From positions 4,092,001 to 4,156,000 of the forward strand of contig OW051472.1 in assembly GCA_932521025.1 (NCBI GenBank): a DNA stretch of 64,000 nucleotides, written 5' to 3'. Shown here in pieces: positions 31,862 to 42,694 of the stretch. Under the pieces are notes generated by a model. The model was not told the DNA's origin. It searched no databases and saw nothing but the letters and a program-made list of their open reading frames with translations. The stretch's first letter is position 1. The number at the start of each line of letters is the position of its first letter. A program made the translations under genes and the position numbers. This DNA comes from Oscheius onirici (Eukaryota; Nematoda; Chromadorea; Rhabditida; Rhabditidae).

Positions 31862-32767
31862 ACTATCCTATGGTCCTACTCGAGCAATCTATTTCTTTTG
31901 ACAAATTTGTCCCTCTCATGACGACTTTCCTGGCTCCCCCAAAAAACATCCCCTTCGAGTTCTTTAGATTTGTAAGTTCATTGTAGCTTTCTGTACAGAC
32001 AATGAATCTTGAACTATATGATCCTTTTCTGTTTCGTAAAGAGCGGTAACTCTCTACAAAACACTGTCACTGTCAAAATAGGAACAGCACTGAAGGGGGG
32101 AAGCGTACAAGGGCTTTACGCCTGCAGCTATGAAAACATAATCACTGAATGGCTCACTAGTCTTCTTCCATTTTTCGACGTTCTTCAGTCTTCCAGAAAG
32201 ACATGAGGAGACACAGACCAGAATTCTGAAAGATCAGTGAACATCAAAGAACACGTGAAAATTATCAATCAACAAAGCAGCTTATGTGATTCAGTTAAAT
32301 TTTTCTAGTGCGAGACGGAGAGCACTATTAGTTATATAACATCCAAAAGGACACCAAAAACTAAACGAAACACCGCTGTGGTTTTATGGGCTACCTTCAG
32401 AACCTAGGAAAAGTGAGAATCGCACCATCTGGACGTGGCGTGTTCACAAGCTAGCGGTAATTGGTTCTCTACCAGGAGTAAAAGGTCCCATGTTGCTAAT
32501 GTCTGCAGTTGAAGAAAAGAACATCACCCAGTAGAGCGAAGAAAAGAAAGAGAAGAGAAGACGTTGGTAGACCCGAAGAAGTGAAGAGCAGCCATCTAAA
32601 AGGAATAGAAGAACACAGAGAACACAGACTGCAATCTGACACTCTGACAAACGTTAACAAGTTCTTACAAATCTGCGGAAAACCAAATACAGAAACGCAT
32701 TTGACAAGTTTTCGTAAAGTTGATGTTCAACTCGTTTTTCCGATTTTTTTGTAAGAGAATCCACTAT
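31862..32767. other. No gene recognised
   Basis: Short open frames only. Ends at the head of repeat copy C. Confidence 0.35.
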
Positions 32768-33755
32768 AAATTGCTCCCAGGTCTGTGTGTGTTAGTATGT
32801 CTGTCGGAAGCTTTAATTGGCAATCAAAAAAGAGCAATTTGTGCGCACAATTAAGGGGAAAGGAATTAGTGTAACAAGTTGCTTTTACTTTTATGATTTT
32901 TTGCTTTTATTTTCACAAGCTTTGCGAGTGCTTCCTCAAGCGCTCCTCAGCGATTCTACCAAGGCCAGAATCTACTGTGGAAAGAAGAGGATTCCAATCC
33001 CAGAACTGCGACACAGCGGGATTGTCAAGTCCACACTTATGGCAACGATGCTCGTCTCTACAGTGATTCCACCAAGTCAAGCAGCCGTCTACCCGAACAA
33101 GAAGACAACTCCAATCAAGAAGATGTCTTCACGACTCGGTCAGGATGTCACCTCCTGGATGAGAAGAAACTGGGCAGTGGTCGAGACCCAAGAGCGGCGA
33201 AGGATTCCAAGAAACGACCGTTTCTGCATGATACCCCTCGATTCCATCAAAATAAACTTAAACTTAACAAGTTTAGACGAGTCAATTGCATGGACTTTGA
33301 TTATTTTTGACGGGGGAGTTTCCAGACAGTAGAGAATCAAGTGCGGGTTAGGAATACGGGAAAGTGTTCAGGGGGTTTCTACTATTACTTTAGCTCCAAC
33401 GGGATGATATCACAACTGGAGAACAGGGATAGGGGAGAACATGAGAACGGACCGGGATACGAGGAAACCGGGAAGGGCAGAGCACATTGCAGAATGCAAA
33501 GGTGGACAGAGAGAAAGTGTCGAGAAATTAGAAACAGAGGGACAGTGGGACAGAAGGACAGAGGGGCAGAGATCTGTCTCGATACTTTCAGACCTTGCAG
33601 ATTGTCTTTTTGCTTCGTGTACAGTATTTAAGCTACTCTCACCTATTAATTGATCTGGAGAGGGATCAGATAGCAAACTGTTAACTGTTATCTGTTTTGA
33701 AAAGGACAAAACTAAGTCACTTAGCCCCGGAGGAGCGTAGCACAACTTGTATTTC
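32768..33755 (+). repeat. Dispersed repeat family, copy C, interrupted
   Basis: The head (taaattgctcccaggtctgtgtgtg...gtcggaagctttaattg...gtgcgcacaattaaggggaaaggaattagtgtaacaag) and tail (ttagccccggaggagcgtagcacaacttgta) match copies B and D. Between taacaag and tttagacgagtcaa, which are contiguous in copy B, lies the 348-bp duplicated segment with short flanks. A second taacaag follows the insert, which looks like a target-site duplication. Confidence 0.7.
32911..33258 (+). repeat. 348-bp duplicated segment, locus 2
   Basis: Identical by eye to 26012-26359, same orientation, with no length change. Left flank contains an extra ttgcttttacttttatgatttt; right flank switches after caaaataaact. 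It sits inside repeat copy C, so this is the derived copy and the event is recent relative to repeat divergence. Confidence 0.85.
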
Positions 33756-33938
33756 AAAGTGCCATAACTAGTAATTCAGTAATTGGCACTATCCAGATGA
33801 CGTGCTTCGGTGAGAAAAGCCTATATCCAAAGGAACTTTGGAACTATTGCGAAACACTAATTTCTCTCTCAGTCTTATCTCTTTCTAACCGTACTGACTG
33901 TGCATGACTACATATTTGTCCCTGATAAGGATCCGCCC

Positions 33939-33948
33939 TATATAAATC
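33939..33948 (+). promoter_or_regulatory. TATA box
   Basis: tatataaatc, about 70 bp upstream of the ATG of the small coiled-coil gene at 34013, a suitable distance for its core promoter. Confidence 0.5.
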
Positions 33949-34012
33949 GACAAGAGGAAGAAGCATACGCTTATCCCACTTTCACTCGCTTACTTCAAAC
34001 CATTTTCAGAGA

Positions 34013-34219
34013 ATGTGTTGTCTTGATAACGTATGGGACGCTGAAGAGGAGAACAAGAAGGCTGAGAGAGAAGAGGAGATACGGCTGGCTGAAGAAGCTC
34101 GTCAACTGGATCGACAACTGAGGGAGCTGCAAGAAGAGGAGGCGCATTGTCAGAGAGAAAGAGACGAACTGGCTGCTCTCGCAGAGGTTCTTCAATCGAG
34201 AATGTCTAAAAATGATTAA
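34013..34219 (+). CDS. Small coiled-coil protein (paralogue of the gene at 31661)
   Basis: 68 residues: MCCLDNVWDAEEENKKAERE then a charged coiled coil (EEARQLDRQLRELQEEEAHC) ending ELAALAEVLQSRMSKND. The end matches the 31661 protein in spacing (ALAAAAFARMQEN versus ALAEVLQSRMSKND). An acceptor-like attttcag lies 3 bp before the ATG. Unknown function; probably a dimerising adaptor-sized peptide. Confidence 0.6.
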   Translation: MCCLDNVWDAEEENKKAEREEEIRLAEEARQLDRQLRELQEEEAHCQRERDELAALAEVLQSRMSKND

Positions 34220-34342
34220 ATGAAGGATGTTGAATCTTGATCTGATGTTCGAAAATATCCCTTCCGCGCGCGCTGTCATGAGCCATTGTCCCTCTCTCGG
34301 CTGTCAACGGGCCCAAAAACTCGTCCAGATTTTGAGGTCAGC

Positions 34343-34350
34343 TATAAAAG
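34343..34350 (+). promoter_or_regulatory. TATA box
   Basis: tataaaag, 38 bp upstream of the ATG of the Pro/Cys-rich secreted protein. Confidence 0.6.
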
Positions 34351-34387
34351 AGCCGGCCTCTGACCTCATGAGCACCTCTTCCTTCCA

Positions 34388-35203
34388 ATGTTCTTCCAAT
34401 TTCTCCTCCTTCTAGCCACATTGGCTCAGCTTCAAGCAATCGAAATGAATATCACCACATACCCAGTATTTCTTCAGAGTTCATTCTTTACCAATCTTTT
34501 TCAGGTTGAGACTACTTCCATCGCTCGATCCAAGAGACAATGTGGTGGTAATGGGTGCGGAGGAGGTCCACCTCCCATTTGGTTAGTCCATTTACTCATT
34601 CTGAAAAGTTGCTAACTTCAGCTTTGTCTGTCCAATTTGTTGTAATTCTCCTCCTCCTCCCCCTCCTCCTCCTCCCCCTCCAGCTCCCAACTGCTGTGGA
34701 GCTCCAGATCCGAGCCCCGCTTGTTGCCAGGTAAACTTTTTAGGTACTTGTACGTTTTTTGAGGACACAAAGAACCACCTAACTATTCTTTATTCTAGGT
34801 AGCTGTCCCAGTCTCGCCAACAGTCAGTTGCTGCAAAGCTGCTCCAGCTCCAGCTAATCCTTGTTGCCAGGTACACAACTTTATTTTTACATAATAAAAA
34901 ATGCCTCAGGCCCTGGTCCAGCCTCCTCCTCCTCCCGGTCCCCCTCCCTGCTGTATGGCTGCTCCTTCCCCAGCTAACCCCTGTTGTCAGCCACCGCCTC
35001 CCCCTCAAAACTTCTGCTCCTGTTCTGCTCCTAGACCTGCTCCCTGTCGCTGTGCTGCTCCTCCACCTGGTTGCGGACCTGTTTGTGGCCCTCCGCCACT
35101 CAGATGTTCGCCAATCAGTATTAGCTGTCGCATGAGCTACCGGATGCGACGTGATACGCACTCCCACATCATGAGAGAGCTGTCCCGTATGGGACACTAT
35201 TAA
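34388..35203 (+). CDS. Secreted Pro/Cys-rich protein with furin-type site
   Basis: The signal peptide is MFFQFLLLLATLAQLQA. An in-frame 39-bp intron follows (can be read through). A basic site RSKR then precedes a glycine/cysteine start (QCGGNGCGGGPPP). The rest is Pro-rich with paired cysteines at regular spacing: C-C-x-A-x-P-x-P-A-N-P-C-C-Q occurs twice, and P-x-P-A-C-C-Q and C-C-G-A-P are variants. Each repeat ends with C-C-Q at an exon border, so exons correspond to repeat units. It closes with a basic C-terminus (YRMRRDTHSHIMRELSRMGH), stop 35201-35203. Likely an extracellular, disulfide-linked cuticle or mucosal structural protein. Confidence 0.7.
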
Positions 35204-35349
35204 GGAATTCTACGGGAATAGAGAGTATATATGTTCTATATTGAATGAAGAGGTCCGTATAGCCCCTGTCTTTCTAAGTGGGATCGCGTGAGCCGTGAGA
35301 TGTCAGGTTGCAAATAAGGCGGCGGGCAGGAGACAGTTCGTCGCGAGCC

Positions 35350-37120
35350 ATGCTCCATGGATGGCTGCTCTTTCTCTTTGCGCAGCGTGTTCTCGCACAG
35401 GTTTTCCTTTCTTTTTTTTTTTGTCAAAAAGACATACTTTTAGTTAGAGGATGTTCATCTGAAAAGGATAGCGGATGCTTATAGTTCGTGGGCCTCGTAC
35501 AATCCACATACTGTTTCTAAAGGTTCACAAATAGGTTGTCTCTCTATTGGAGAATTTCAGCTCGTCCAATGAGACAGTATACTCATCTAGTAACTGTTCA
35601 AGCACCACAAATGACTTCAGTTTATCACCATCGTCCCTCGAAGGCCATTCCTCTTCGGGAACCTTCTCCCTCTTACAGTCAACCAGTTGCTCCTCAACGC
35701 TTCTTACACGTTCCCGTCGTTCAGAACTTACAGCCGATTCAACGGATACAGCCCCAGCCACAACCTCAGCCGATTATTGCTCAAACCATTCAGCCAACGT
35801 ATAGAAATCGTCTGCCTTCCCCGCCTTTGCGATATCCGAATATGACCTTTCTTCTTCCCCATAAAATTCGAAAACCGGTTATAAATGACGAGGATGAAGT
35901 AAGGAAGTTGGCTGGAAAGAAGCATAAGTGGGGTAGAGCAAATCTAGAGGTTAGAACCCTTCATGTTCCTATCAAGAATCTATAGATTTCCTGCGAATTC
36001 GGATATTGTCCTGGAGGTTGCTGTCATGCACCAGCTACTCATCAACCACAACAGATTCATGCGTCTGCCATGCCAGGTATCAAGTAAACTCTTCTTCGAC
36101 AAATATTCGACAGGTTCCAATCTCCAGCACCCAGTGATTCTCCACATCCATCCTTCTCCTCCTCAATGCTCCCCCGCCTGTCAGCCAATGTGTCTTCCAA
36201 TCTGTACCACGCGTCTCCAATACGGACCAATGCCTGTTCCCGAATTCTTTGCTCCCCAACAACCCACATGTCGGATGGATTGGTTAGTTTAATCTCTGCT
36301 CTGAACCAACAGCTACAGTATGCCCTCCTGTCATGTCGACTGTCTCATTCTGCCTCCAATGATTCTTCGTTGTCCCTCGTATCCTTGCCGCTGTGGAGCA
36401 GGGTACCATCAATGTACACCGTTCAGTTGTTGTTCTGCCTACATGGTACGAATTATTAATCTGCTTTAACAAACATCCCAGAATATGCAAAGAAAGTTCC
36501 ATTCGATGGTCGAGGACAAGTCGTTCGAAGAGGAAGAGATAGTCAAGAAGAGGAAGAAACACCGTACTCCTTTGCATGTTCCGTATCACGGGACTACTGG
36601 AAAGAGTCTGATCAGTGGAGATACCGACATGGAAGCTCAACAGACAACTGCCCTTACTACCACTGTCCCTCCTACATTGGCGACCACTCCTTCAACTACA
36701 TTAACCACGACAGGTATGTTTCATTTCTGTTATTAAATGTCGGGTTTAGAAATACCAACGACCAGTACAACAACCACAACCACCACAACTACGACTATCG
36801 CCTCTCCTCCAAGTACTACGACTATCAAAGTACCGTCAACAACTGAAGTCAGATGGATCAAGCCGATCTATCCGGAGATTCCTTTGATTCCGGTCTACGA
36901 ACTCTGGCAGCCGAAGGAACAGATCAAGATTGCTGTGAGTTTTAAGTTATTGGGAAAATTATGAACTGTTCAGAAAGCGCGAGGAGAGGACAACAACTTC
37001 ATCAAATCCAACAGTTTCGTCGATTTGCTCGCTGAGTTGGCAAGTGTGAAAAGCAAGAGTGATCTGGACATAACCTCTGTTGACTTTTTGAATTATTTAA
37101 CGGAAACGGGAAGAAAATAA
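35350..37120 (+). CDS. Secreted Gln/Pro-, Cys- and Thr-rich protein
   Basis: Exon 1 is a signal peptide (MLHGWLLFLFAQRVLAQ), joined in phase to an exon at ~35577. Regions in order: Pro/Gln-rich (QPIQRIQPQPQPQPIIAQ), a short basic part, a Cys-rich part (ISCEFGYCPGGCCHA; CSPACQPMCLPICTT; CRCGAGYHQCTPFSCCSAYM), a basic/acidic helix (FEEEEIVKKRKKHR), a Thr-rich mucin-like part (TTSTTTTTTTTTIASPPSTT), and an acidic C-terminus ending YLTETGRK. The stop overlaps AATAAA at 37118. About 400 residues. Tandem with the preceding Pro/Cys-rich gene, so the two may be related structural proteins. No enzyme domain is seen. Confidence 0.6.
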
Positions 37121-37375
37121 AGATTCCAATATACGCCAAGGACGATTTTCCCGTCGCCTCGTCCGACCTACTATCTCTCATTTTGGAACACTCGTCTCAT
37201 CGCAGAAAGTCGGATATTTTTCCGAGATTTTATCTCGTTTTCTCCGCGCTCAACCAGCTGGGTCCTCGCGCTCTCTCACCTAGCCACTACAGGCCGTCTC
37301 GGCGCTCCCGCTCTTTAGCCCTAAGGGAGAATCGATTTCATCCCGAAAAACCATCCAAATCCGACCACAAAAGTG

Positions 37376-39240
37376 ATGCGTTGGACCCTTATTCTTTTGC
37401 CACTTCTTCTCTACTTGGTAGACAGCAAAAAGGTCAAACATCATGGAAAGACCAAGACTGATGCACGACTCAGGAGGCAGGCTGGTTGTGCTGGCAGAGG
37501 AACTTCTGGTGTGACTTTTTTTTACTCATATTCAACTCATATTCAGTGAACGCCTCGTCGCCTGCCCACATATCCGGAGACGCTTGTTGCAGTGGTCAAT
37601 TGGGCGGATTGCTACGGGCAGCCATGCGTGATCCGAATACTCATCTGAAATTGGGAGACAGTGCCAGAGTAAGTGTTAACTGTTGCCAATTTCGGGCCTA
37701 ATTGAAGGTCAATCCTCCGCTTGCAGACCGTCCAAAAGCGAGTTCAACAACGTCTCGGACATTCCTACGAGGTTATTCTTAGTCGAGGAGACTTTAGTTT
37801 GAGTTCACATTATCATGGAATGAGGGCTTGCAAAGTTCACACCGGAGGATTTTACACTCTGGCTTATGAGACTCCTATCAGAGTGGGTTCTCTTTTGATT
37901 CGAGAGATTTTTTTATTGTAGTACAATGTGGACGATTTGCCGGAAGAAAGTCGTCTGGCTTCTGTCGATGCTCAGGAAGAACTGGGCTCAACTCCGGAAG
38001 AAGTTAGAGGACATTTCCCTGATGTTCGAACTGATCCACTGGCCGGGGAAGACTCGTCGCTTCAACCTTCTCCGCGTGTTGCTAGAGCTGCCACTTTTAG
38101 TTCCAAGTTTGGTATGGCTCTCTGATTTCACAAAAAACAGACTTTCAGGAAACAACACGGATCTTCGACAAGGAGAGGATCTGAACGAGGGAGAGTCTCG
38201 TCTTCCCGAAGGATCCTCCTGTACTAGAGGACAGACTGGCGGCGGAAAATGTTGCAGTGGATCGATGTTCGAAGTCATGGAGACTGTTCTGAACGAGCTG
38301 AGTACAAGTCCGAACTTTGATGATAGCGAAAAGTCCCCGGGAGTAGCGGCAAACGTAAATTTTGTGAAGTTATTATCAAATTGTAAAAACTTCAGATGAT
38401 CAAGAGAAGAATGCAACAGAAGTTTGGTCGAGTTTTCGAAGTTGTCGTCTCGAATGCCGACTTCGAACATGCTAGCTACCATGTCGGTGATTTCACTTGC
38501 AAATTCGAGAGTCACGGACTCCATCTTCTGGCTTACGAGACGCCCCATCAAAGTCATGTAAGCCATCTGAACTGTCTCTCACTCAATGCCTTCAGTATGA
38601 TCCTTTCGACCTGGCCGAAGAGTCTCACTTCTCCTCTATCTCCGATCCTGATCCTCTCGGAACATCTGATCTCACGCTGCCAGAGCAAGTGGACAGGGCG
38701 AAGCCTTTGAAGCTAGAGACAGAAGGAGATAGAGCTGGATTCCCCAAGGGATCACATTGTAATGATGGAGAGAAACAAGGCATAGAAACTTTAGACTACA
38801 ACTGAGAAGTTATTCAGGCTCCGCTTGTTGTAATCTCGGTCTCTTCAACGCAATGCATACTGCCGTCAAAGAGATGCAAGCCGAGGATTCGTTTAATCAA
38901 TACGACAGAAGAGTCATAACCAGAGTAAAATCTTTTTCCACTTCCCTATGTAAATATTAGCGAATTCGAACAGCTGCCGAAGCCGCAACTGGTCGACCGA
39001 TGGAAGTAGTCGTGTCAAATGACGACTTTGTCGTTTCTTCCAACAACGAAGAAGACACACATTGTAAATTCCGAATTGAGAGATATTTCATCATGGCCTG
39101 GGAGACACCAGGAGACTACGGTCTGGGAGAAGACCACTACGCTGACAATGGATACACGTCAATGGTAGGCTGTGGACAACTGGATGCGGAAGGTAAAATT
39201 TAATGTTTTGTAGAAACTGTTTCATTACTATCGCTCGTAA
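37376..39240 (+). CDS. Hedgehog-related protein with three tandem Wart/Ground-type modules, no Hint
   Basis: The signal peptide is MRWTLILLPLLLYLVDS. Three homologous modules follow. Each starts with a Cys-Cys motif (DACCSGQLGGLL; GKCCSGSMFEVM; SACCNLGLFNAM), runs through an amphipathic helix, then a strand set such as Y-E-V-I-L-S-R-G-D-F, F-E-V-V-V-S-N-A-D-F or M-E-V-V-V-S-N-D-D-F, and ends C-K-x-x-x-x-G-x-x-x-L-A-Y-E-T-P or CKFRIERYFIMAWETP. This is the N-terminal module of nematode hedgehog-related proteins, closest in my reading to the Wart type. Linkers are acidic and Ser-rich. The frame closes at 39238-39240 with KLFHYYRS and no Hint domain follows. Expected to be a secreted matrix or molting-related protein. 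The stop lies 6 bp from that of the opposing gene. Confidence 0.75.
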
Positions 39241-39246
39241 GTCTTG

Positions 39247-39915
39247 TTATCCTTCCTGAGTTGCGTCGACTCGCTCGACGTATTTCTGCTTGGGTCGAGT
39301 CTTTTCGGGTTCGGCGTTGATCTGTAGAGCTGGGAAGAGGATGGTCGGGTAGTCGCAGGAGACAAAGGCCAGAGTGTCGTCCTCGTCCTCTTCTTCCGGA
39401 TCGAAGGCATAGTTGCTGACCCGATTGCCCAAGGCCTTCTTGAGGTCGATCGAGGTCGGTGGATTCAGTTGGGCATTTTCAAACTGTTCTGTGACGACGG
39501 TGAAATAGATCGAATAGTTGCTCTTCTCCTGTTTTGCTTTGCTCTTACTCTTGTCCTTGACTTCCGACATCCTCTTCCGTCGAACTTGCGAGTTCTTTTT
39601 CGGTTCAGCTGTACTCCATCGAGCATGTGAAGGTGTCTTCTCCTTTCCGGTCTTCGCGTCAGTCGACTTGACCACCGGTTTCGTCTCTTTCTTCTCTTTC
39701 GTTTCCTCTTTCGGTGTCGCTACCACGACTTCTACCTTCTCTGCCGAGGACGCTTTCTGTGTCGCACAAAGACTCATCGTACTTTTCTCCGTCGAAGTCT
39801 TTTTGTTCAGAAGCTGTATGGAACTGCTTTTGCTCCTACTCGGCTCAGGTGGACGTCCTTTCGGCATCGGAGTCCCTCTCTTGTTGTTTTTCGCCTTGTT
39901 CTTCGGAATACACAT
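39247..39915 (-). CDS. Single-exon Lys-rich protein of unknown function
   Basis: 222 residues without introns, unusual here. The first ~140 residues are Lys/Ser/Thr/Glu-rich (KEETKEKKETKPVVK; SEVKDKSKSKAKQEKSN), disordered in character. The last ~80 form a folded-looking region (YSIYFTVVTEQFENAQLNPP, LGNRVSNYAFDPEEEDEDDT, YPTILFPALQINAEPE). I do not recognise it. An intronless gene may be a retrocopy. The antisense plus-strand frame 39518-39934 is a shadow. Convergent with the triple-module gene, with stops 6 bp apart. Confidence 0.6.
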   Translation of the reverse strand: MCIPKNKAKNNKRGTPMPKGRPPEPSRSKSSSIQLLNKKTSTEKSTMSLCATQKASSAEKVEVVVATPKEETKEKKETKPVVKSTDAKTGKEKTPSHARWSTAEPKKNSQVRRKRMSEVKDKSKSKAKQEKSNYSIYFTVVTEQFENAQLNPPTSIDLKKALGNRVSNYAFDPEEEDEDDTLAFVSCDYPTILFPALQINAEPEKTRPKQKYVERVDATQEG

Positions 39916-40060
39916 CGAGCGTCCAATAGAGTAGCAATTCGTGAGTCTAAAGGCTATTGCGAAATTTCAAATGTTTATGTTTTAAAATTGAAAAAGAGTG
40001 GATTGAATTGGATATCCTCGTGGATCTACGCAATCTTCCAGTTCCGTAATAAGTTGAGCG

Positions 40061-41481
40061 ATGGCGATTTTCCTACGCATTTTTAAACCCAATCTTTCAG
40101 GAGCTTCCTGTTGCAATGGGGAACTACGGTACACTATCACGAAGGCGGTAGATGAGACCAATAGCAACGAGTATACCAAGGGGAACACTCAGGCTGTTGC
40201 TAGAGTTTCTCTTTTTCCCATCACAATCGAAGAATATTTCAGGCGGTCATTCGAGCTGCCCAGAAGCGGTTCAATACCCAGATGAATACCGTAGTTTCTC
40301 GAGGTGACTTTATCTGGCGCCATGCTGATGGAGGTGTTGCTGAAACTTCGGAATACGTCTGCAAAATTGACATTTTCGATTTCCACGTACTAACTTTCGA
40401 ATCCGGAACGGGTATTCCGACAGAGAATGAGTTCATTGCTGACGTTCCGGACGGTGTTTGTCTCGACTGTGCGCCCCCGGTTGAAGGAGAAGAGAACATC
40501 GTTCCCGCCTTCATACAGGAGCAAGTTCCACTCGAACCGCCAGTTGTGGTTCAGCCATTCCAACAGCCAGCCATTATCCAGCAACCTCTGATCATCCAGC
40601 AGCAGATTCCAGCTCCTTCTCTCCAGACATTCCAACAAGTTCCTCAAGTCCAACAAGTCATCCAGAACGTTCCACAGCCCATCCAACCAGAAGTTTCTTA
40701 CTTTCGATACAGCTATTACTCGCCTCCGGTTGCTCCAGCTGCTGCCAGTTTCTGTTTCTCCGAGGACACTTGGGTTCAGACGCCGACCGGGAAGAAGAAC
40801 ATGGCCCAGCTGGAACTGGGAGACTTTGTTCTAACTGCTAACATTACCCATGCCTATTTTGCCCAGGTGACCGTTTGGATGCATAGGAATCCTGAAAAAA
40901 TTGCTCACTTCTACACCATCATGACCGAGTACGGTAAAATGCTCCGAATGACAGCCAAACATTTTATCTATCGACATAAATGCGATGGTTTGTTTCTTTG
41001 AAATAGATTCTATTAGAATTGGGTCCAGATAACTACCGAGAGTTTATCAAGAAACTTCCGGCCAATGGAGAAGAAATATTTGCGAGCGAATTGGTTGTAG
41101 GAGATTGTGTTATACTTTACCACAGAGTAAGTTCTACGAGATATCTTAACCGAAATATTTAGGGACAATGGCAGCAGCAGAGAATCAAGCAGATCAAGAG
41201 GACCAAAAGGAAGGGCATTTATGCGCCGTTGACTACGAATGGTCGAATTATTGTCAACGACATTTTGGCATCTTGTTATGCCGACGTGAAGGGACATACC
41301 TTTCAATCGACGTATTTCGAAGCCATGTCACTCCTCAAACAGGGTTACTACAAAATTACTGGCTGGCTGGCCGAGAACAATGTGTGTTTGTATAAGAAAA
41401 ACAAGACACTTATTTCAGATCGAACTGCCAGCTACGACAGATTTATGGAGAGATATTTTGAGTTTAGTTCTTCCCAACTAA
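40061..41481 (+). CDS. wrt: Hedgehog-related protein: Wart/Ground-type module plus Hint (Hog) domain
   Basis: The N-terminal module begins ASCCNGELRYTITKAVDE and ends VCKIDIFDFHVLTFESG, matching each of the three modules in the neighbour upstream. A Gln/Pro-rich linker (VVQPFQQPAIIQQP) leads to the Hint domain: CFSEDTWVQTPTGKKNMAQL (catalytic Cys at the cleavage site), RMTAKHFIYRH (the T-x-x-H motif), a strand ending VGDCVILYHR, and the Hog end GIYAPLTTNGRIIVNDILAS with CYA. All residues expected for autoprocessing are present, so the protein should cleave itself, possibly with sterol addition. The start is uncertain: the ATG at 40061 gives a poor signal peptide, and an upstream exon is likely. 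AATAAA is at ~41503. Confidence 0.85.
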
Positions 41482-41566
41482 CTATGGGTATTCTTTGTCT
41501 GAAATAATAAAAAAAGATACGAATAAACTTTACTTTATAAACCTAGTTACATGTTCTGACATTTGA

Positions 41567-42257
41567 TCAGTTGCTACGGGCATACTTGTCGAAACGTTCG
41601 ATGTGAGCCAAAGACGGATCCTCCTTCTGCGAGTCCAGTTCCGTGTCGCGAGAACGAGTCCAAACAGCTCCGAAACCTAGAAAACAACTGGAACAACAAT
41701 TACTGTACAAACCTGGGGTGGGAGCCTGAAGACCAAAGTTCGACTCGGGACCGATGTTCACTTTCACAGCGTCAGCTTGTCTGGAAATTTTCTTTGAAAA
41801 CAAGAATAAAACAAAACCAACTGAATGGCTTCTCCAGTAGCAGTTCCAAACTGGACTCCTTTGCTGTTAGCAGCATACAAGGCCTGTGGTGGATTAATTT
41901 CACGGCGGCCATCTCTGAAAACACAGAATATTTAAAAAGAACAATCTGGTTAACCTGGTGAAATAATAGTTCGCCTCAATTTTGTGGTGTACTCCTCCAG
42001 GAATCAGTGGAAGGTCGGCAGATCCGGGACGGGCGGACTGGGTATTCGGGAAGCGACAGGGATTGGAAAACTGAGCTTTTCCGTCGGGTCCAGCAATACC
42101 AGGAGGTGGAGTGACTGATTGTCTGTCTACGGCGAGCTAAAAAAGGTTTTATAAAGAAATAACTACGAGTAGTTACCAGCTTTCTCTTGATCCAGTTCCA
42201 GAACGGAGTTTGTGTTCTATTTTGGATCGCCTGGTCCGCGATTTTGCGGGCACTCAT
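41567..42257 (-). CDS. NDUFA7: NADH dehydrogenase 1 alpha subcomplex subunit 7 (complex I accessory)
   Basis: Recognised from the N-terminal helix (RTQTPFWNWIKRKL) and the hallmark ANYYFTRDGRREINPP, corresponding to N-N-Y-Y-C-T-R-D-G-R-R-E in the mammalian B14.5a subunit. About 170 residues in four exons, longer than the mammalian protein because of a C-terminal extension (KVNIGPESNFGLQAPTPGFG). Start at 42257 follows a cag acceptor 9 bp upstream, so trans-splicing is likely. Acts in the mitochondrial respiratory complex I. Confidence 0.88.
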
Positions 42258-42694
42258 GGCTAATACCTGAGAACAGAACAATCATTTGATTCTTTTATAA
42301 TTTCTCCATTGAAAGATAAATTCAAAGTGAAGAATAACGAAACTTGCACGCATATGATCAGATCCTAGCGAAATCAGAAGCAGAGCAAAATCTGGTGCTG
42401 CTGTTAATTTTTTGCTAGCATTTCGTAATCAAAACATTAGAAAACACAAAACAACTGTTTTACCAAAAAAAAATAAACTACGAAGGTGGCAATTGGGCAT
42501 AGGACCAGCCGCCTGTTTCCGATTGGAGCACATTGCTTTAAAACGTAGAGGAGAGAAGAACCTCAAAGGAAGACACTTTCTCAATTGAAACGTTTAAATT
42601 TATTGTGTCAAAACGACAACCCGAAAAAACGGTAAAGTTAGATCAAACGCTGAGTTGTAAGTGGATATTGTACAGGCATTGGGGAGAAAAATGT

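Noticed and set aside
39518-39934. 138-codon plus-strand ORF, hydrophobic and Phe-rich
   Set aside because: Antisense of a Lys/Glu-rich coding frame, which automatically yields Phe/Leu/Ser-rich shadows.
39982-40188. Minus-strand ORF with a signal-peptide-like start
   Set aside because: Lies opposite the Cys-Cys start of the Hint-bearing hedgehog-related gene, whose module homology is clear.
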